Counted from the stretch's first letter, positions 37,311 through 47,059 are shown. The stretch is DNA of 64,000 nt from Halieaceae bacterium (GCA_026710905.1 JAPOQD010000180.1:1-64000); one strand, 5' to 3'. Program-made: numbers and translations. Notes: a model not told the origin generated them from the letters alone.

Positions 37311-38090
37311 ATGGCGGAGACCCGGATTGAGTGGACAGATGCTACCTGGAACCCTGTTGCTGGATGCTCCATCGTATCGGCAGGCTGCACCCATTGCTAC
37401 GCTATGCAGATGGCGAAGCGCCTGGAAGCCATGGGGGTTGGGAAATACGCGGGCTTAACTCGTCAGAGTGGCAATAACACCATCTGGAACGGAGTCGTGA
37501 AAGAGGACCGTGACTCGCTTGCGTTGCCGAATAAGTGGAAGAAGCCACGCAAGATTTTCGTCAATTCGATGAGCGATCTCTTTCATGAACGAGTCAGCGA
37601 TACCTTCATAATGGATGTTTGGCAGGTGATGCACGTTACGCCCCGCCACAACTATCAAATTCTTACCAAACGCCCTGAGCGCATGGCCGAGATCGTTTCC
37701 AATAAAATCAAGACAGTGCTTCCCAACGTTTGGCTCGGAACGAGCGTTGAGAATGAAGATGTTGTTGGGCGATTGGAGCATCTACGTCAAGCGCCCGCTG
37801 TAATTCGCTTTATTTCCTTTGAACCGCTGATCGGTCCCGTCGGTAGAGTTGATTTGGCCGGAATCCACTGGGCGATTGTCGGTGGTGAAAGTGGCAGAGC
37901 GGCGCGGCCTGTTCGTGAAGAATGGATCGATGAGATCCATGACCAATGCATTCGGCACCACACAGCTTTCTTCTTCAAACAGTGGGGCGCCTGGGGCAAG
38001 GACAACAAACGCCGATCAAAAAAAGCTAACGGCCGCGAATACCGTGGAAGGACTTGGGACGAGATGCCGGTAACGCTGGCGGCGATGTAG
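37311..38090 (+). CDS. DUF5131 (phage Gp37/Gp68 family) protein
   Basis: A 259-residue protein that starts MAETRIEWTDATWNPVAGC. It has CSIVSAGCTHCYA (about 19-31), a Cys arrangement reminiscent of radical-SAM proteins, followed by KIFVNSMSDLFHE, YQILTKRPERM, WLGTSVEN and FISFEPLIGP. These are hallmarks of the phage Gp37/Gp68 or DUF5131 family, often beside a TcmP partner gene; that partner is not found here. GGGAG precedes the ATG at 37311. The reaction is not established. Confidence 0.85.
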   Translation: MAETRIEWTDATWNPVAGCSIVSAGCTHCYAMQMAKRLEAMGVGKYAGLTRQSGNNTIWNGVVKEDRDSLALPNKWKKPRKIFVNSMSDLFHERVSDTFIMDVWQVMHVTPRHNYQILTKRPERMAEIVSNKIKTVLPNVWLGTSVENEDVVGRLEHLRQAPAVIRFISFEPLIGPVGRVDLAGIHWAIVGGESGRAARPVREEWIDEIHDQCIRHHTAFFFKQWGAWGKDNKRRSKKANGREYRGRTWDEMPVTLAAM

Positions 38091-38120
38091 ACGGCTTACA
38101 ACACAGGGATGGTGAAGGGG

Positions 38121-38193
38121 GAAAGGGACACCCATCATTTCAAGAATAATCAGAAAAATAATCGGCGCCGCCAAAAGATGCGGGTGTCTTTTA
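38121..38193. repeat. Dispersed palindromic repeat, copy 8
   Basis: GAAAGGGACACCCATCATTTC (from about 38121), ATCGGCGCCGCC, then GATGCGGGTGTC (to about 38188). The right arm has diverged (GCGGGTGTC instead of GTGGGTGTCC). Confidence 0.75.
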
Positions 38194-38225
38194 CTGACCG
38201 GAAAGAGAGATTGTTCCGGCGCCTG

Positions 38226-39503
38226 TCAGCGACCCAGGGGGGACATATTCGAGACCAACATTCCCAGAGGCAATGCGTAAAAATTTGCCTGCCCCATTCG
38301 AAAGGGAAGTACTTCTTGTCCGGTGTAAATCAGTATGCCTTGTTCAAAGGCACTGCCGGCAAACTCCGCCAGGTGTGCCAAGCCTCTGAAATCCTCCCGC
38401 CTGACGCTGGCGGAGGCCTTTACTTCAATACCGATGATCGCGGAGTTATCGCGTTCCAGGACAATGGCCACCTCATGCTTCCGTTTGTCCCTGAAGTGAT
38501 ACAGGCCGACCTCTTCCTGCGCACAGGCTGCATGTTTCCAGCATTCAATATAGATCAGGCTTTCAAGCAGCGCCCCGTAGTATTGGCTTTTCAGTAGTTG
38601 CTCTTCATTACGCAGACCCAGCAGATGGCAGGCAAGCCCTGTATCAACGAAGTGAAGCTTCGGCATTCTGGTTGCCAGCCGTCTGGCCCGGTTTTTGATG
38701 TAGGCAGGGACCCTGCGGACGATAAACATCAATTCAAGAATCTCGGTATAACTTTTACTGAGCCCCTCGCTCAATTCAAGGTCATTGGCGATATTCGAGT
38801 ACTTGAGCAGGTTAGCACTGAGTCCGGCAAGGTAGGGCGCCAGGGCTCGTAATCGTGAATGATAGTCACCGCGCGCCGCGTAAAGAGTTTCAAAATCCTT
38901 ATAGAGCCGGCCCTCCATGTAGGAGTTGAACCAGATTTGCCGGGCGCGGCGGCTCTTGCCCTGAATCTCAGGATAACCGCCTTGTAACAACAGGCCGGCA
39001 ATATCTTCCCTGCTGGTAAATGCTGTCGAGGCTGCTGCGAAATTGCCGGCAAGCAGGTAGTCAATGAAATTCAGCGGCTGATTATGAAGTTCCGAGACGG
39101 ACAGCGGCAACAACTCCAGTCTGGCCATATGCCCAGGCAACGCTTCCTGCGCGCGTGCGGAACGAAAGATATCTGCTGAGCCAGTCAGGAAAAATTTGCC
39201 TTTCTCGTGCGGCTCAAGCCTGTCAGAGGCCTCCTTGATAGCGGGAATGAGAGATGGCGCATACTGGAATTCATCCACCACAAGCCGTTTCGACCCGAGG
39301 GAACGGACAAACCCATGAGGGTCACTCTCCAGGGAGGCCAGGGTAGCTTGGTCATCCAGCGTGACGTAGGCCATTTCCAGGTCCCGGGCAACCGCGCGCG
39401 CCAGCGTGGTTTTCCCAGCCTGCCTGGGTCCGGTCAGGTACAGGATGCGAAACTCGTTGAGCAATTCATGAACCAGGGGCTGCAGGCTTCGACGGTACAT
39501 CAT
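38226..39503 (-). CDS. AAA_14/DUF4143 ATPase, nuclease-like site altered
   Basis: A 425-residue ATPase with Walker A GPRQAGKTT (about 26-34) and Walker B RLVVDEFQ (about 72-79). In the C-terminal DUF4143 domain the usual EVDFVLE motif reads EVAIVLE, followed by an intact GIEVKAS. The Asp to Ala change would remove a metal ligand if the fold is a nuclease. The other family member in the window (15043-16197) keeps the Asp. A 22-base tandem repeat lies upstream. The role is unknown. Confidence 0.85.
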   Translation of the reverse strand: MMYRRSLQPLVHELLNEFRILYLTGPRQAGKTTLARAVARDLEMAYVTLDDQATLASLESDPHGFVRSLGSKRLVVDEFQYAPSLIPAIKEASDRLEPHEKGKFFLTGSADIFRSARAQEALPGHMARLELLPLSVSELHNQPLNFIDYLLAGNFAAASTAFTSREDIAGLLLQGGYPEIQGKSRRARQIWFNSYMEGRLYKDFETLYAARGDYHSRLRALAPYLAGLSANLLKYSNIANDLELSEGLSKSYTEILELMFIVRRVPAYIKNRARRLATRMPKLHFVDTGLACHLLGLRNEEQLLKSQYYGALLESLIYIECWKHAACAQEEVGLYHFRDKRKHEVAIVLERDNSAIIGIEVKASASVRREDFRGLAHLAEFAGSAFEQGILIYTGQEVLPFRMGQANFYALPLGMLVSNMSPLGR

Positions 39504-40161
39504 TCACCTCGGGAAATGTTTTCCCGGAGTTTTCGAGGGGATGTGGCGGCTATTGGGCGATTTTTGCTTATTAATCTGGAAAATACAATACCTTAATGCG
39601 GAAAATACACTATCTTAATGCGAGAATTACACCCCTTGAAGAGCCCTTAAACTTGCGCGTTGCTCGGGCTGGCAGCCTGTCGGAGTTGGGCTTTCATAGA
39701 ACGGCAAAACACACGGCGAAACGGGATGCTCATCATTTCAAGAAAAATCAGAAAATAATATGCGTCGCCAAAAGAGGTGGGTGTCCTATATTGGCTGTAT
39801 CTTCTGTGTACACAGCATTCGGACCAAATCTGGATCTGACTTTAGTTTTCGGCACCTAAATTCCTGACGGCACAAGATACCAAGCCGTCAGAATCAAGCT
39901 CGTTCCAGGATAAACATGCGTTCTACAACGGATACCACATCATTCCCCAGAAATGCTGTAGGAGTCCCCGCACCGAAAAAATCGAAAGACTGAAACAGGA
40001 GCACATAAGCTATCCTGTATAATATTCCATCAAGCCATTGGCAATTAGTGAGAATCTGCCTGTTATCGTATATGGCCTTCTTTCAGAATATCAGGTAAGT
40101 TCCTTTGTCTCTGCTACATACAGAGAAAGATTTATGGCCTTGAGGATTAGTTCGATTAATC
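39504..40161. repeat. Gene-free gap with 22-base tandem and repeat copy 9
   Basis: 658 bases without a clear gene. It contains two tandem 22-base units (39579-39600 and 39601-39622, differing at two positions, ending CTTAATGCG), about 75 bases upstream of the ATPase start. It also holds repeat copy 9 at about 39716-39796 (GGGATGCTCATCATTTCAAG, right arm GAGGTGGGTGTCCTATATTG). The rest is AT-rich and probably holds promoters of both flanking genes. Confidence 0.6.
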
Positions 40162-41067
40162 ATGATGGAAAGATACTTCAGCGACCGTGATGGACAGCCG
40201 GAACGCCCGACGTTGATTACTATAACACCGACCGTCTGGAGAGGGCTCACCGCGACAATCCGGAAACGATTGAGTAATAATTCATTCGCTGCTGGTTTTC
40301 CCAAAAAGTGTATAGACGATTGCGGTCCCTACAGTACAGACGAGCAATCATTTTGGGACGCCGTGACTGGAGAGATACCGGATCTGGATGAGGGGGCCAG
40401 TATTCTGTATAAACCGGATCCCCCTCCTCTTCATGTCGTTATGGATATGATCGAATTTTGCTGGGATTACGTTGGACAGCCAACAAGACATAGTTATCAT
40501 AAATATTTCGATCATCATCATCTAATCTTTGACGAAGAAGCTGGGAAGTTGGAGTTTCAGGGAGATATTAATCAAATATTCAGACGCAACGATATTGCAT
40601 TTGAATTAACAGAAGATGGAACTGTTCAACGCTTGCTTGAGCCTGAGTTCGCACAAATTGTACATGCGAGATATCGGACTGGAGATGACATATTGGACTC
40701 AATGATCGAAACCGCGTGTCAGAAATTCATGAGTCCAGATAGAGTGATTCGCCAGGAGTCGTTGGAAAGTCTGTGGGATGCCTGGGAGCGAATTAAAACC
40801 ATAAATGAACAGGACAAACAAGAAGGGATAACTGAACTGTTGGACCGTATTTCCGGTACTGATAATCCGATATTCAGGACTGCTCTGGAAGATGAGGCAA
40901 CGGCTTTGACAACGTTAGGAAATACATTACGGATTCGACACTCTGAAACCAGTCAGGAACCGCTGAGTTGTATAGAACATATGGACTACATATGGCGTCG
41001 TATGTTTTCTCTACTCTACTTGGTCTTGCGCGAAATCACGAATGATGCGGCTTATGGGCCAAAATAG
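40162..41067 (+). CDS. AbiJ-N-terminal-domain-like protein, orphan
   Basis: A 301-residue soluble protein. The middle (VMDMIEFCWDYVGQP, then HHHLIFDEEAGKLEFQGDINQIF and RRNDIAFELTEDGTVQRL) resembles the AbiJ_NTD4-type domain of abortive-infection proteins; the C-terminal half is alpha-helical with no HEPN-type RNase motif that I can see. Two adjacent Met codons begin the frame, with no clear ribosome site. AT content is higher than in neighbours, a sign of transfer. It lies next to a broken IS3. Confidence 0.45.
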   Translation: MMERYFSDRDGQPERPTLITITPTVWRGLTATIRKRLSNNSFAAGFPKKCIDDCGPYSTDEQSFWDAVTGEIPDLDEGASILYKPDPPPLHVVMDMIEFCWDYVGQPTRHSYHKYFDHHHLIFDEEAGKLEFQGDINQIFRRNDIAFELTEDGTVQRLLEPEFAQIVHARYRTGDDILDSMIETACQKFMSPDRVIRQESLESLWDAWERIKTINEQDKQEGITELLDRISGTDNPIFRTALEDEATALTTLGNTLRIRHSETSQEPLSCIEHMDYIWRRMFSLLYLVLREITNDAAYGPK

Positions 41068-41207
41068 GCCTTCACCCGGATTGTCCGCCTCGCATCCTTC
41101 GATATAACAAGTGTTCTCTCCAACAACCCATGCCATCATTGCTTGAGCTGGTCTAATGGCGGCGGAAACCTCAGTTAAGGGATACTACTCCAAAACTGAG
41201 GAGCATT

Positions 41208-41534
41208 ATGACGACGAGAAAGACGTATATGAAAGAATTCAAACTTGACGCGGACCGGCTGGTGACTGAGCGGGGCTATGCGCGAGCCGAGGCGGCCAGA
41301 AATCTGGGCATCAACGCCAATATGCTGGGTCGCTGGGTGCAGGAGCACCTAGCGGACAAAGGCGCGGCTTTCCGCGGCAAGGGGAAGTTGACGTCAGAGC
41401 AGCAGGAACTGCGCAGGCTCCAGGAGGAGAACCGCAAGCTTAAGATGGAGCGGGAGATCTTAAAAAAGGCGGCTGTCCGAATTCACTTGACCAGGTCAAA
41501 CAATCTGTGCAATCTTCAGAAATTTTTTGAATAA
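41208..41534 (+). pseudogene. Truncated IS3-family transposase OrfA
   Basis: The first ~88 residues are a typical IS3 OrfA: HTH (YARAEAARNLGINANMLGRWVQEH) then a leucine-zipper (LRRLQEENRKLKMEREILKKAA). From about 41473 the normal continuation (TAFFAKE-type end, then OrfB) is replaced by unrelated sequence and a stop. No OrfB exists in the window. AGGAG precedes the ATG, and the left terminal region probably lies at about 41150-41200. The break is 70 bases before the DISARM-like locus. Confidence 0.85.
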
Positions 41535-41545
41535 GGGGTTAAACG

Positions 41546-43804
41546 TTGGAGATTCCCGCTAACAGCGACGCAGCTTTGGTGTCGCTTTTTCTTAGCTTCG
41601 CATTAGTCGACGATGTGCTTCATCCCAAAGAGATGGAGGTTATTAGACAGGTCTGCAAAGAGCTCAGCATCCCTCCAGATGTAGTTTCCAATGTTTTTCA
41701 CAACTATGTACCGGATGGAGAATTCGCCTCATCGTGCAAACGGGCCATGGCTAACATTACGGATGAAACCTTACAGAACAAAGCATTTATAACGCTTTGT
41801 GATATCGCGGCAGCCGATGACGTATTCCATAAAAACGAGCGATTATTCCTCTCTCTAGCCTTCGAGCAATGGAGTGTGGAGGCCGCGGCCAGCCTGGACG
41901 AATTCGAGTGGGATGACCAGCAAAGAGAGGTTGTCGAGGCCCCGGAATTTGCAAGGCTTGAAGTTGATGCAGGTCCCGGAATGGGCAAGACCGCCGTCGC
42001 CTGCTCTAGAGTATCTAAGTTGATAGAAGCTGGCGTAGAACCGACCAACATTTGGTTGCTTAGTTTCACTCGTACGGCAGTACAGGAAATTCGGGAACGC
42101 ATAGAATTGTTTGCTGAAGAGTCTCATTCGGTGTTGGGCGTTAAGATCGGCACGATTGATTCGCGAGCGTGGCGTATTCGTCTCGGTTTTTCCGAAGGTG
42201 AAGTAGAAAAGCTTTTCGGTAGCTACGATGCTAGCATTCTTAGCGTAATTGATCTTATAGATAACAGTCCACGTGAGATTCGTGAATTCTTGGAGTCACT
42301 TGAACACGTAATCATCGACGAAGCTCAAGATATTACCGGGGTCCGAGCACGGCTGCTCCTCAGAATGCTCAAGTTACTACCCTCAAGGTGCGGCGTGACG
42401 ATTTTCGTAGATCCTGCACAGGCTATATACGGATTTACCACCGATGGGGAAGACGTATTGGAAGAAGACCGCGTAAATTTAATCGATTTGTTAGAAGAAG
42501 ATTTTAACCCGGAATTTGTTCGAAAGGAGTTACGTACGATCCACAGAACCGATGTCCCAAATTTAATAGAGCTTATAGAAGATCTCAGGCTCGACATCTA
42601 TGTCAACGAAGATATCGACGCTGAAGCATTCAATAGAAGGCGCGAGGTTATTTTAGAAAAGGCAAATGAGCGTGTTGACCAATTCGATGCAAAAGAGCTC
42701 GTGAAGTTTCAAAATGCGCTTGTGCTATTTCGTAGGCGTTCCGAAGTTCTCATGGCCTCCTCATTCGCAAACAGTGAAGGAATCCCACACCGAATTCGCA
42801 TGTCGGGCCTTCCTCAAATCATCGAACCTTGGCTTGGTCAGCTGCTTTCCAACTTTTCAGATACCACAATTGATAAGAACGAATTTATCAAACTTTGGGA
42901 CAAGCAAGAGTACTTTTTATTGACCGAGGGTACCGACGTAGAAGAGGCCTGGAACCTATTGGCCGTTCTTGGCCAAAAAAACGGTGCAGTACACATTTCA
43001 GAGGTAAGAAAGAAGCTCGCTCGCACTCCACCGGATATCAACGCTTCGATTCCCGATTTGGGAACGTCCGGCCCGATCATCGGAACCATACACGCTTCAA
43101 AGGGGAGAGAGGCCAATGAAGTGGTCTTGCGGCTGCCAGAGGTCAAACACAAAAAGAGTTCGGGTGCGACGCTTGATGAAGAATCCCGTGTCATGTTCGT
43201 CGGGGCGACCAGAGCGAAATCCAAGCTTTACGTGGGCAATGGTTTTGTGCGAGCACAATTCGCTCCGTCGCTGGAGAGCGGACGCTGTTTCATGAAGACT
43301 AAGGCATCAAGTCCTCCAGCGGCACAAGTGGAAATCGGCAGGCAAACCGACATCGATCCATTTTCCTTTGTCAGCAAAAAATACCACACACAAGAAGATG
43401 ATGTGTCTCAGATACAGAGACAGCTTGCCTCTATGGCCCAAAATGCGCCCGTTGAGTTAGGAGCCCGTTTAGTTCCAGCGCACAACTTTAATTACCAAAT
43501 TTGGACGACCTTTGACGGGGATAACCCAGCGATACCGATCGGCTATTTCAACGGCAGTCTGAACCAAGACCTATTTCAAATTCTAAATCGTATTGCTAAA
43601 TACCCGGATACTTTCCGTCCACCGAATTCAATTCCCCACTTCTATCTAATGGGTGTTACTTGCTTTGCGGTCAGTGAAGATGATCCACAACTGATGGATG
43701 TTCATGAGCCTTACGCTTCGACCGGCATCTGGTTGGTTCCAGTCATTATTGGATTCCCCAAGGTGACGTTTATGACCAAAAACCGAGCTAGGAGACAGTG
43801 GTGA
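41546..43804 (+). CDS. SF1 UvrD-like helicase with TerB-like N-terminal domain
   Basis: A 752-residue protein. Residues 1-110 form a TerB-like helical domain (two repeats around FALVDDVLHPKEMEVI and DIAAADDVFHKNERLF). It then has SF1 helicase motifs: Walker A AGPGMGKTA (about 141-149), SFTRTAVQEIRER, DEAQD (about 257), FVDPAQAIYGF, IHASKGREANEV and MFVGATRAKSKL (about 550). The C-terminal 150 residues are unassigned. The start is TTG with AAGGGG seven bases upstream. Its stop overlaps the drmA start (TGATG). It replaces the SNF2-type DrmD of class 1 DISARM in position, but it is not the same family. Confidence 0.8.
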   Translation: MEIPANSDAALVSLFLSFALVDDVLHPKEMEVIRQVCKELSIPPDVVSNVFHNYVPDGEFASSCKRAMANITDETLQNKAFITLCDIAAADDVFHKNERLFLSLAFEQWSVEAAASLDEFEWDDQQREVVEAPEFARLEVDAGPGMGKTAVACSRVSKLIEAGVEPTNIWLLSFTRTAVQEIRERIELFAEESHSVLGVKIGTIDSRAWRIRLGFSEGEVEKLFGSYDASILSVIDLIDNSPREIREFLESLEHVIIDEAQDITGVRARLLLRMLKLLPSRCGVTIFVDPAQAIYGFTTDGEDVLEEDRVNLIDLLEEDFNPEFVRKELRTIHRTDVPNLIELIEDLRLDIYVNEDIDAEAFNRRREVILEKANERVDQFDAKELVKFQNALVLFRRRSEVLMASSFANSEGIPHRIRMSGLPQIIEPWLGQLLSNFSDTTIDKNEFIKLWDKQEYFLLTEGTDVEEAWNLLAVLGQKNGAVHISEVRKKLARTPPDINASIPDLGTSGPIIGTIHASKGREANEVVLRLPEVKHKKSSGATLDEESRVMFVGATRAKSKLYVGNGFVRAQFAPSLESGRCFMKTKASSPPAAQVEIGRQTDIDPFSFVSKKYHTQEDDVSQIQRQLASMAQNAPVELGARLVPAHNFNYQIWTTFDGDNPAIPIGYFNGSLNQDLFQILNRIAKYPDTFRPPNSIPHFYLMGVTCFAVSEDDPQLMDVHEPYASTGIWLVPVIIGFPKVTFMTKNRARRQW

Positions 43805-46800
43805 TGAGTGCTCGTCGGAGACTACTCGAGAGGCTGAAAACCGATTTGATTGGGCCTTCGTATGGCGAAAGAGAACAAATCGAAGACCGGCCATCAGATC
43901 GGTACCTTACAGGAATTCTTTTCCCACAGAATTTGGAGATGACCGATGAAGAGGATGAAAAACTCGAAGAGGTCCAAGCTGGCAAGGTAGCAGATGCGGA
44001 TACAGGCGCTAATGGGAAAGTGTCGATATTTCGGTCGATAAGGCCGGCTACGGCGGGAATTTCATTTGCATTGTCTCACACTGGTAGTGCACCTTCCTTG
44101 ATCACCATCGCAGTTTCCGTTGGGCAATATTCGAAGGTGGAGTTGAGCGAAACTGACGTAAACGGTGGCGCCATCCAAGGCGAACAGCCACAAGAACATA
44201 CAACAACCGAGGCAAGCTTCCAAGTCACCTCGAAGGCTTCAAAAAAATGCAAATGGTATTGGAGCCGGGAACACAAAGTTTGTTCACGTACCGTCGCACT
44301 CGAACTGGGTATTCAGGAGATCGATCTCGGGACCATGGACGATGCGGGCTCCGGGACCGTCCCAGGGTTGGCCCTTTTCATCAAGACGGTAAGTATAGGT
44401 GGCAAAATTGCCGTGACAGTTCAGGCGATCAATCAGAATAGGCACGATGCCTCCTCGACTAGAGATGAGGTCGAACAACAGACTTTTTTCCAGTTCCAGA
44501 TGAACATCTCGCCGGTTGCCCCGACGGAACTCGTACCGAGGCCGGTCCTCAATGTCCCAAACGACGAAGATGCCAAGACTTCCGCCCTTATCTACAGAGA
44601 CGCTGTCGAATACGCTACCGGCCATACATGCTCGGCGGATTGGATAGTCAGCGACGAAAGCGTAGTAAGTACGGTTTCCTCGGCCTGGATGCCGGAAAAA
44701 ATCGTAAAGTCGGTGGATCCCTCCGGAGACCCCATTTTCAAAACGACTTACGACAAGCGAGGGCTAGGGATGCCGACCGCCCAAAGGCTCTCGGTTGCAA
44801 GTGAATCTGAACTAAGAGCAATTTTTTCTGGCCTTACAGACGCATATGAGAATTGGCTTCAACAGGAAGCTGCAAAGACAGAAGTTCTTGGTTCCGATGC
44901 ATTGAGAAATCGAGCTGAGATACACCTGTCTCGGTGCGGCGAGGCCTTGGAGAGAATGCGATTCGGGGCATCTCAAATAGTCGCGGATGACCAGGTTCGG
45001 CGGGCCTTCCAATGCGCGAACGCGGCGATGCAAATCCAGGCTGCGTGGGGACAAAATATTCCGTCAGGCATTTCCGAATCTCCTGGGTCCCAATTGGAAT
45101 GGCGACCGTTTCAGCTAGGTTTCGCTTTAATGTGTATCCGATCTTTTCAAGAGCCAAGTCATGACGATAGATCAATCTTGGACCTGATTTGGTTTCCTAC
45201 CGGAGGCGGCAAGACCGAAGCCTACCTTCTTGTAGCGGCCTTCGCGATGTTCTACCGAAGACTCATAAATCAAGAGAAAGCCCTTTGTTACGGAACCAAC
45301 GTATTGATGCGATACACGCTCAGGACATTGACCATCCAACAATTCCAGAGGGCAGCCGCGTTGGTCTGCGCATGCGAAAGGGTTCGGGAAGGCGAATGGA
45401 ATCAAGACGATTCGATGGGAGGGCAAAAGTTTTCCATTGGGCTTTGGGTCGGACAAGCCAGCACTCCGAACAACTCCCAAATGGCACTCGAAGTCCTCGG
45501 AACGGACAGTGAATCCACTCCCTGTCAAATCGAACAATGCCCGGCGTGCCGGAGAGATCTCGTGTGGAAACCCTCGGAGGATGAGACCCGGGTCATATGC
45601 CGATGTGAGACCGAAGATTGCATCTTGGCGAAATGGGACGAATTGCCAATTCTGACCGTTGACGACCAGATTTATCGTACCCCCCCGACGATGTTGATCG
45701 GTACGGTTGACAAGTTCGCCCAAATCGTCCGCCGCGAAGAAGTGGGTGTGCTGTTCGGCCTGGGATCAGACGCCGATCCCCCCGACCTGATCATACAAGA
45801 TGAGCTCCACTTAATTTCAGGACCGTTGGGAACATTGGCTGGAATCTACGAGACGATAATAGACCGTTTATGCACCAAGGATGGAATCGTTCCGAAAGTA
45901 ATCGGCTCCACTGCCACCATTCGCAGAGCTGAACAACAGGTGAACGCCCTATTTCAACGACGAGCTTTCCAATTTCCACCACCTGTTATCGATGGAGAGA
46001 ACTCAGGATTCTCTAAGATCGACGTGGTGTCCGACGGGCGTCTCTATGTCGGCCTTACGACATCCGGACGAACTGATAAGTACATGATGCAAGCGGTCTG
46101 CGCTTCTCTTCTGCAAGCGGTTGTTGATCCTTCAATTAACGATGAAGACAGGGATCCTTATGGAACACTTGTGGCATATTTCAATTCATTGAGAATTTTA
46201 GGCGGTGCTTTGGTCGCCATGCAGGACGACGTTCCCAAGTCGATCGGCGCCATCGCACGGAGAAGGGGAGAGAGACCTCGTACTCTTTCGGAGCCGGAGG
46301 AGATGACCAGCAGAAAGGCCTCATCCGAAATACCCAAAGTGCTCCGCCAACTAAATATCCGGTTCGGTGACGCGGGTTCCATAGATACGTTGCTGGCAAG
46401 CAACATGCTGAGCGTTGGCGTGGACATACCGCGGCTGGGATTGATGGTGGTCAACGGTCAACCCAAGACAATGTCGGAATATATTCAGGCGACTAGCCGT
46501 GTAGGACGCCAGCAGGTCCCCGGTCTTATCGTTGTCATCTACAACAACAGTAAACCCCGGGATAAGGCCCACTACGAAACATTCGAAACATGGCACGCAA
46601 GCCTTTACCGAAGCATTGAGGCCACCAGTGTCACGCCGTTTGCATCAAGGGCGAGAGACAAAGCATTACACGCTGCCTTAGTCGGCTTGGCGAGACATTT
46701 GATCCCGAATCTTTCTGGACCGACTTTGTCGGCGGAAAAGAGAATGGAAATCGAAGATAAAATATTGCCCATCCTCTTTTCCCGCATTGAAAACGTCGAC

Positions 46801-47055
46801 GAGCGAGAGTTGGGGGCGGCTCAACGGCAATTGGAGAGACTTCTCTATGAATGGGAAGATAGAGGAATTTTGAAAAGCTATTGGAACGATTTCTCCTTTA
46901 AGACCAGCCTTCTGATTTCTGCCGAGAAAGCGGCGGCGAGAAAAGAATCAGGATATTCCGAGACTGCTGCCTGGGAAACTCCCAACTCGATGCGCAATGT
47001 CGAACCAGGGGTCGATTTCCAACTCTGGGAATCGGCAGAACTTGAAAGGGGCTAG
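43804..47055 (+). CDS. drmA: DISARM-type helicase DrmA
   Basis: A 1083-residue SF2-like helicase. The N-terminus RRRLLERLKTDLIGP..YLTGILFPQ is typical of DrmA. Motifs: Walker A FPTGGGKTE (about 462), a CPAC..CRC..C zinc-like insert (about 579-606), DELH (about 665), STAT (about 702), SVGVDIPRLGLMVVNGQP and QATSRVGRQ (about 880-902). DrmA with DrmB forms the DNA-binding core of DISARM. ATG 43804 with AGGAGA nine bases upstream overlaps the previous stop. DrmB follows after 4 bases. Confidence 0.9.
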   Translation: MSARRRLLERLKTDLIGPSYGEREQIEDRPSDRYLTGILFPQNLEMTDEEDEKLEEVQAGKVADADTGANGKVSIFRSIRPATAGISFALSHTGSAPSLITIAVSVGQYSKVELSETDVNGGAIQGEQPQEHTTTEASFQVTSKASKKCKWYWSREHKVCSRTVALELGIQEIDLGTMDDAGSGTVPGLALFIKTVSIGGKIAVTVQAINQNRHDASSTRDEVEQQTFFQFQMNISPVAPTELVPRPVLNVPNDEDAKTSALIYRDAVEYATGHTCSADWIVSDESVVSTVSSAWMPEKIVKSVDPSGDPIFKTTYDKRGLGMPTAQRLSVASESELRAIFSGLTDAYENWLQQEAAKTEVLGSDALRNRAEIHLSRCGEALERMRFGASQIVADDQVRRAFQCANAAMQIQAAWGQNIPSGISESPGSQLEWRPFQLGFALMCIRSFQEPSHDDRSILDLIWFPTGGGKTEAYLLVAAFAMFYRRLINQEKALCYGTNVLMRYTLRTLTIQQFQRAAALVCACERVREGEWNQDDSMGGQKFSIGLWVGQASTPNNSQMALEVLGTDSESTPCQIEQCPACRRDLVWKPSEDETRVICRCETEDCILAKWDELPILTVDDQIYRTPPTMLIGTVDKFAQIVRREEVGVLFGLGSDADPPDLIIQDELHLISGPLGTLAGIYETIIDRLCTKDGIVPKVIGSTATIRRAEQQVNALFQRRAFQFPPPVIDGENSGFSKIDVVSDGRLYVGLTTSGRTDKYMMQAVCASLLQAVVDPSINDEDRDPYGTLVAYFNSLRILGGALVAMQDDVPKSIGAIARRRGERPRTLSEPEEMTSRKASSEIPKVLRQLNIRFGDAGSIDTLLASNMLSVGVDIPRLGLMVVNGQPKTMSEYIQATSRVGRQQVPGLIVVIYNNSKPRDKAHYETFETWHASLYRSIEATSVTPFASRARDKALHAALVGLARHLIPNLSGPTLSAEKRMEIEDKILPILFSRIENVDERELGAAQRQLERLLYEWEDRGILKSYWNDFSFKTSLLISAEKAAARKESGYSETAAWETPNSMRNVEPGVDFQLWESAELERG

Positions 47056-47059
47056 CACA

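Noticed and set aside
46997-47059. Longer DrmB starting inside drmA
   Set aside because: No ribosome site, no family similarity in the extension; ATG 47060 has a good site.
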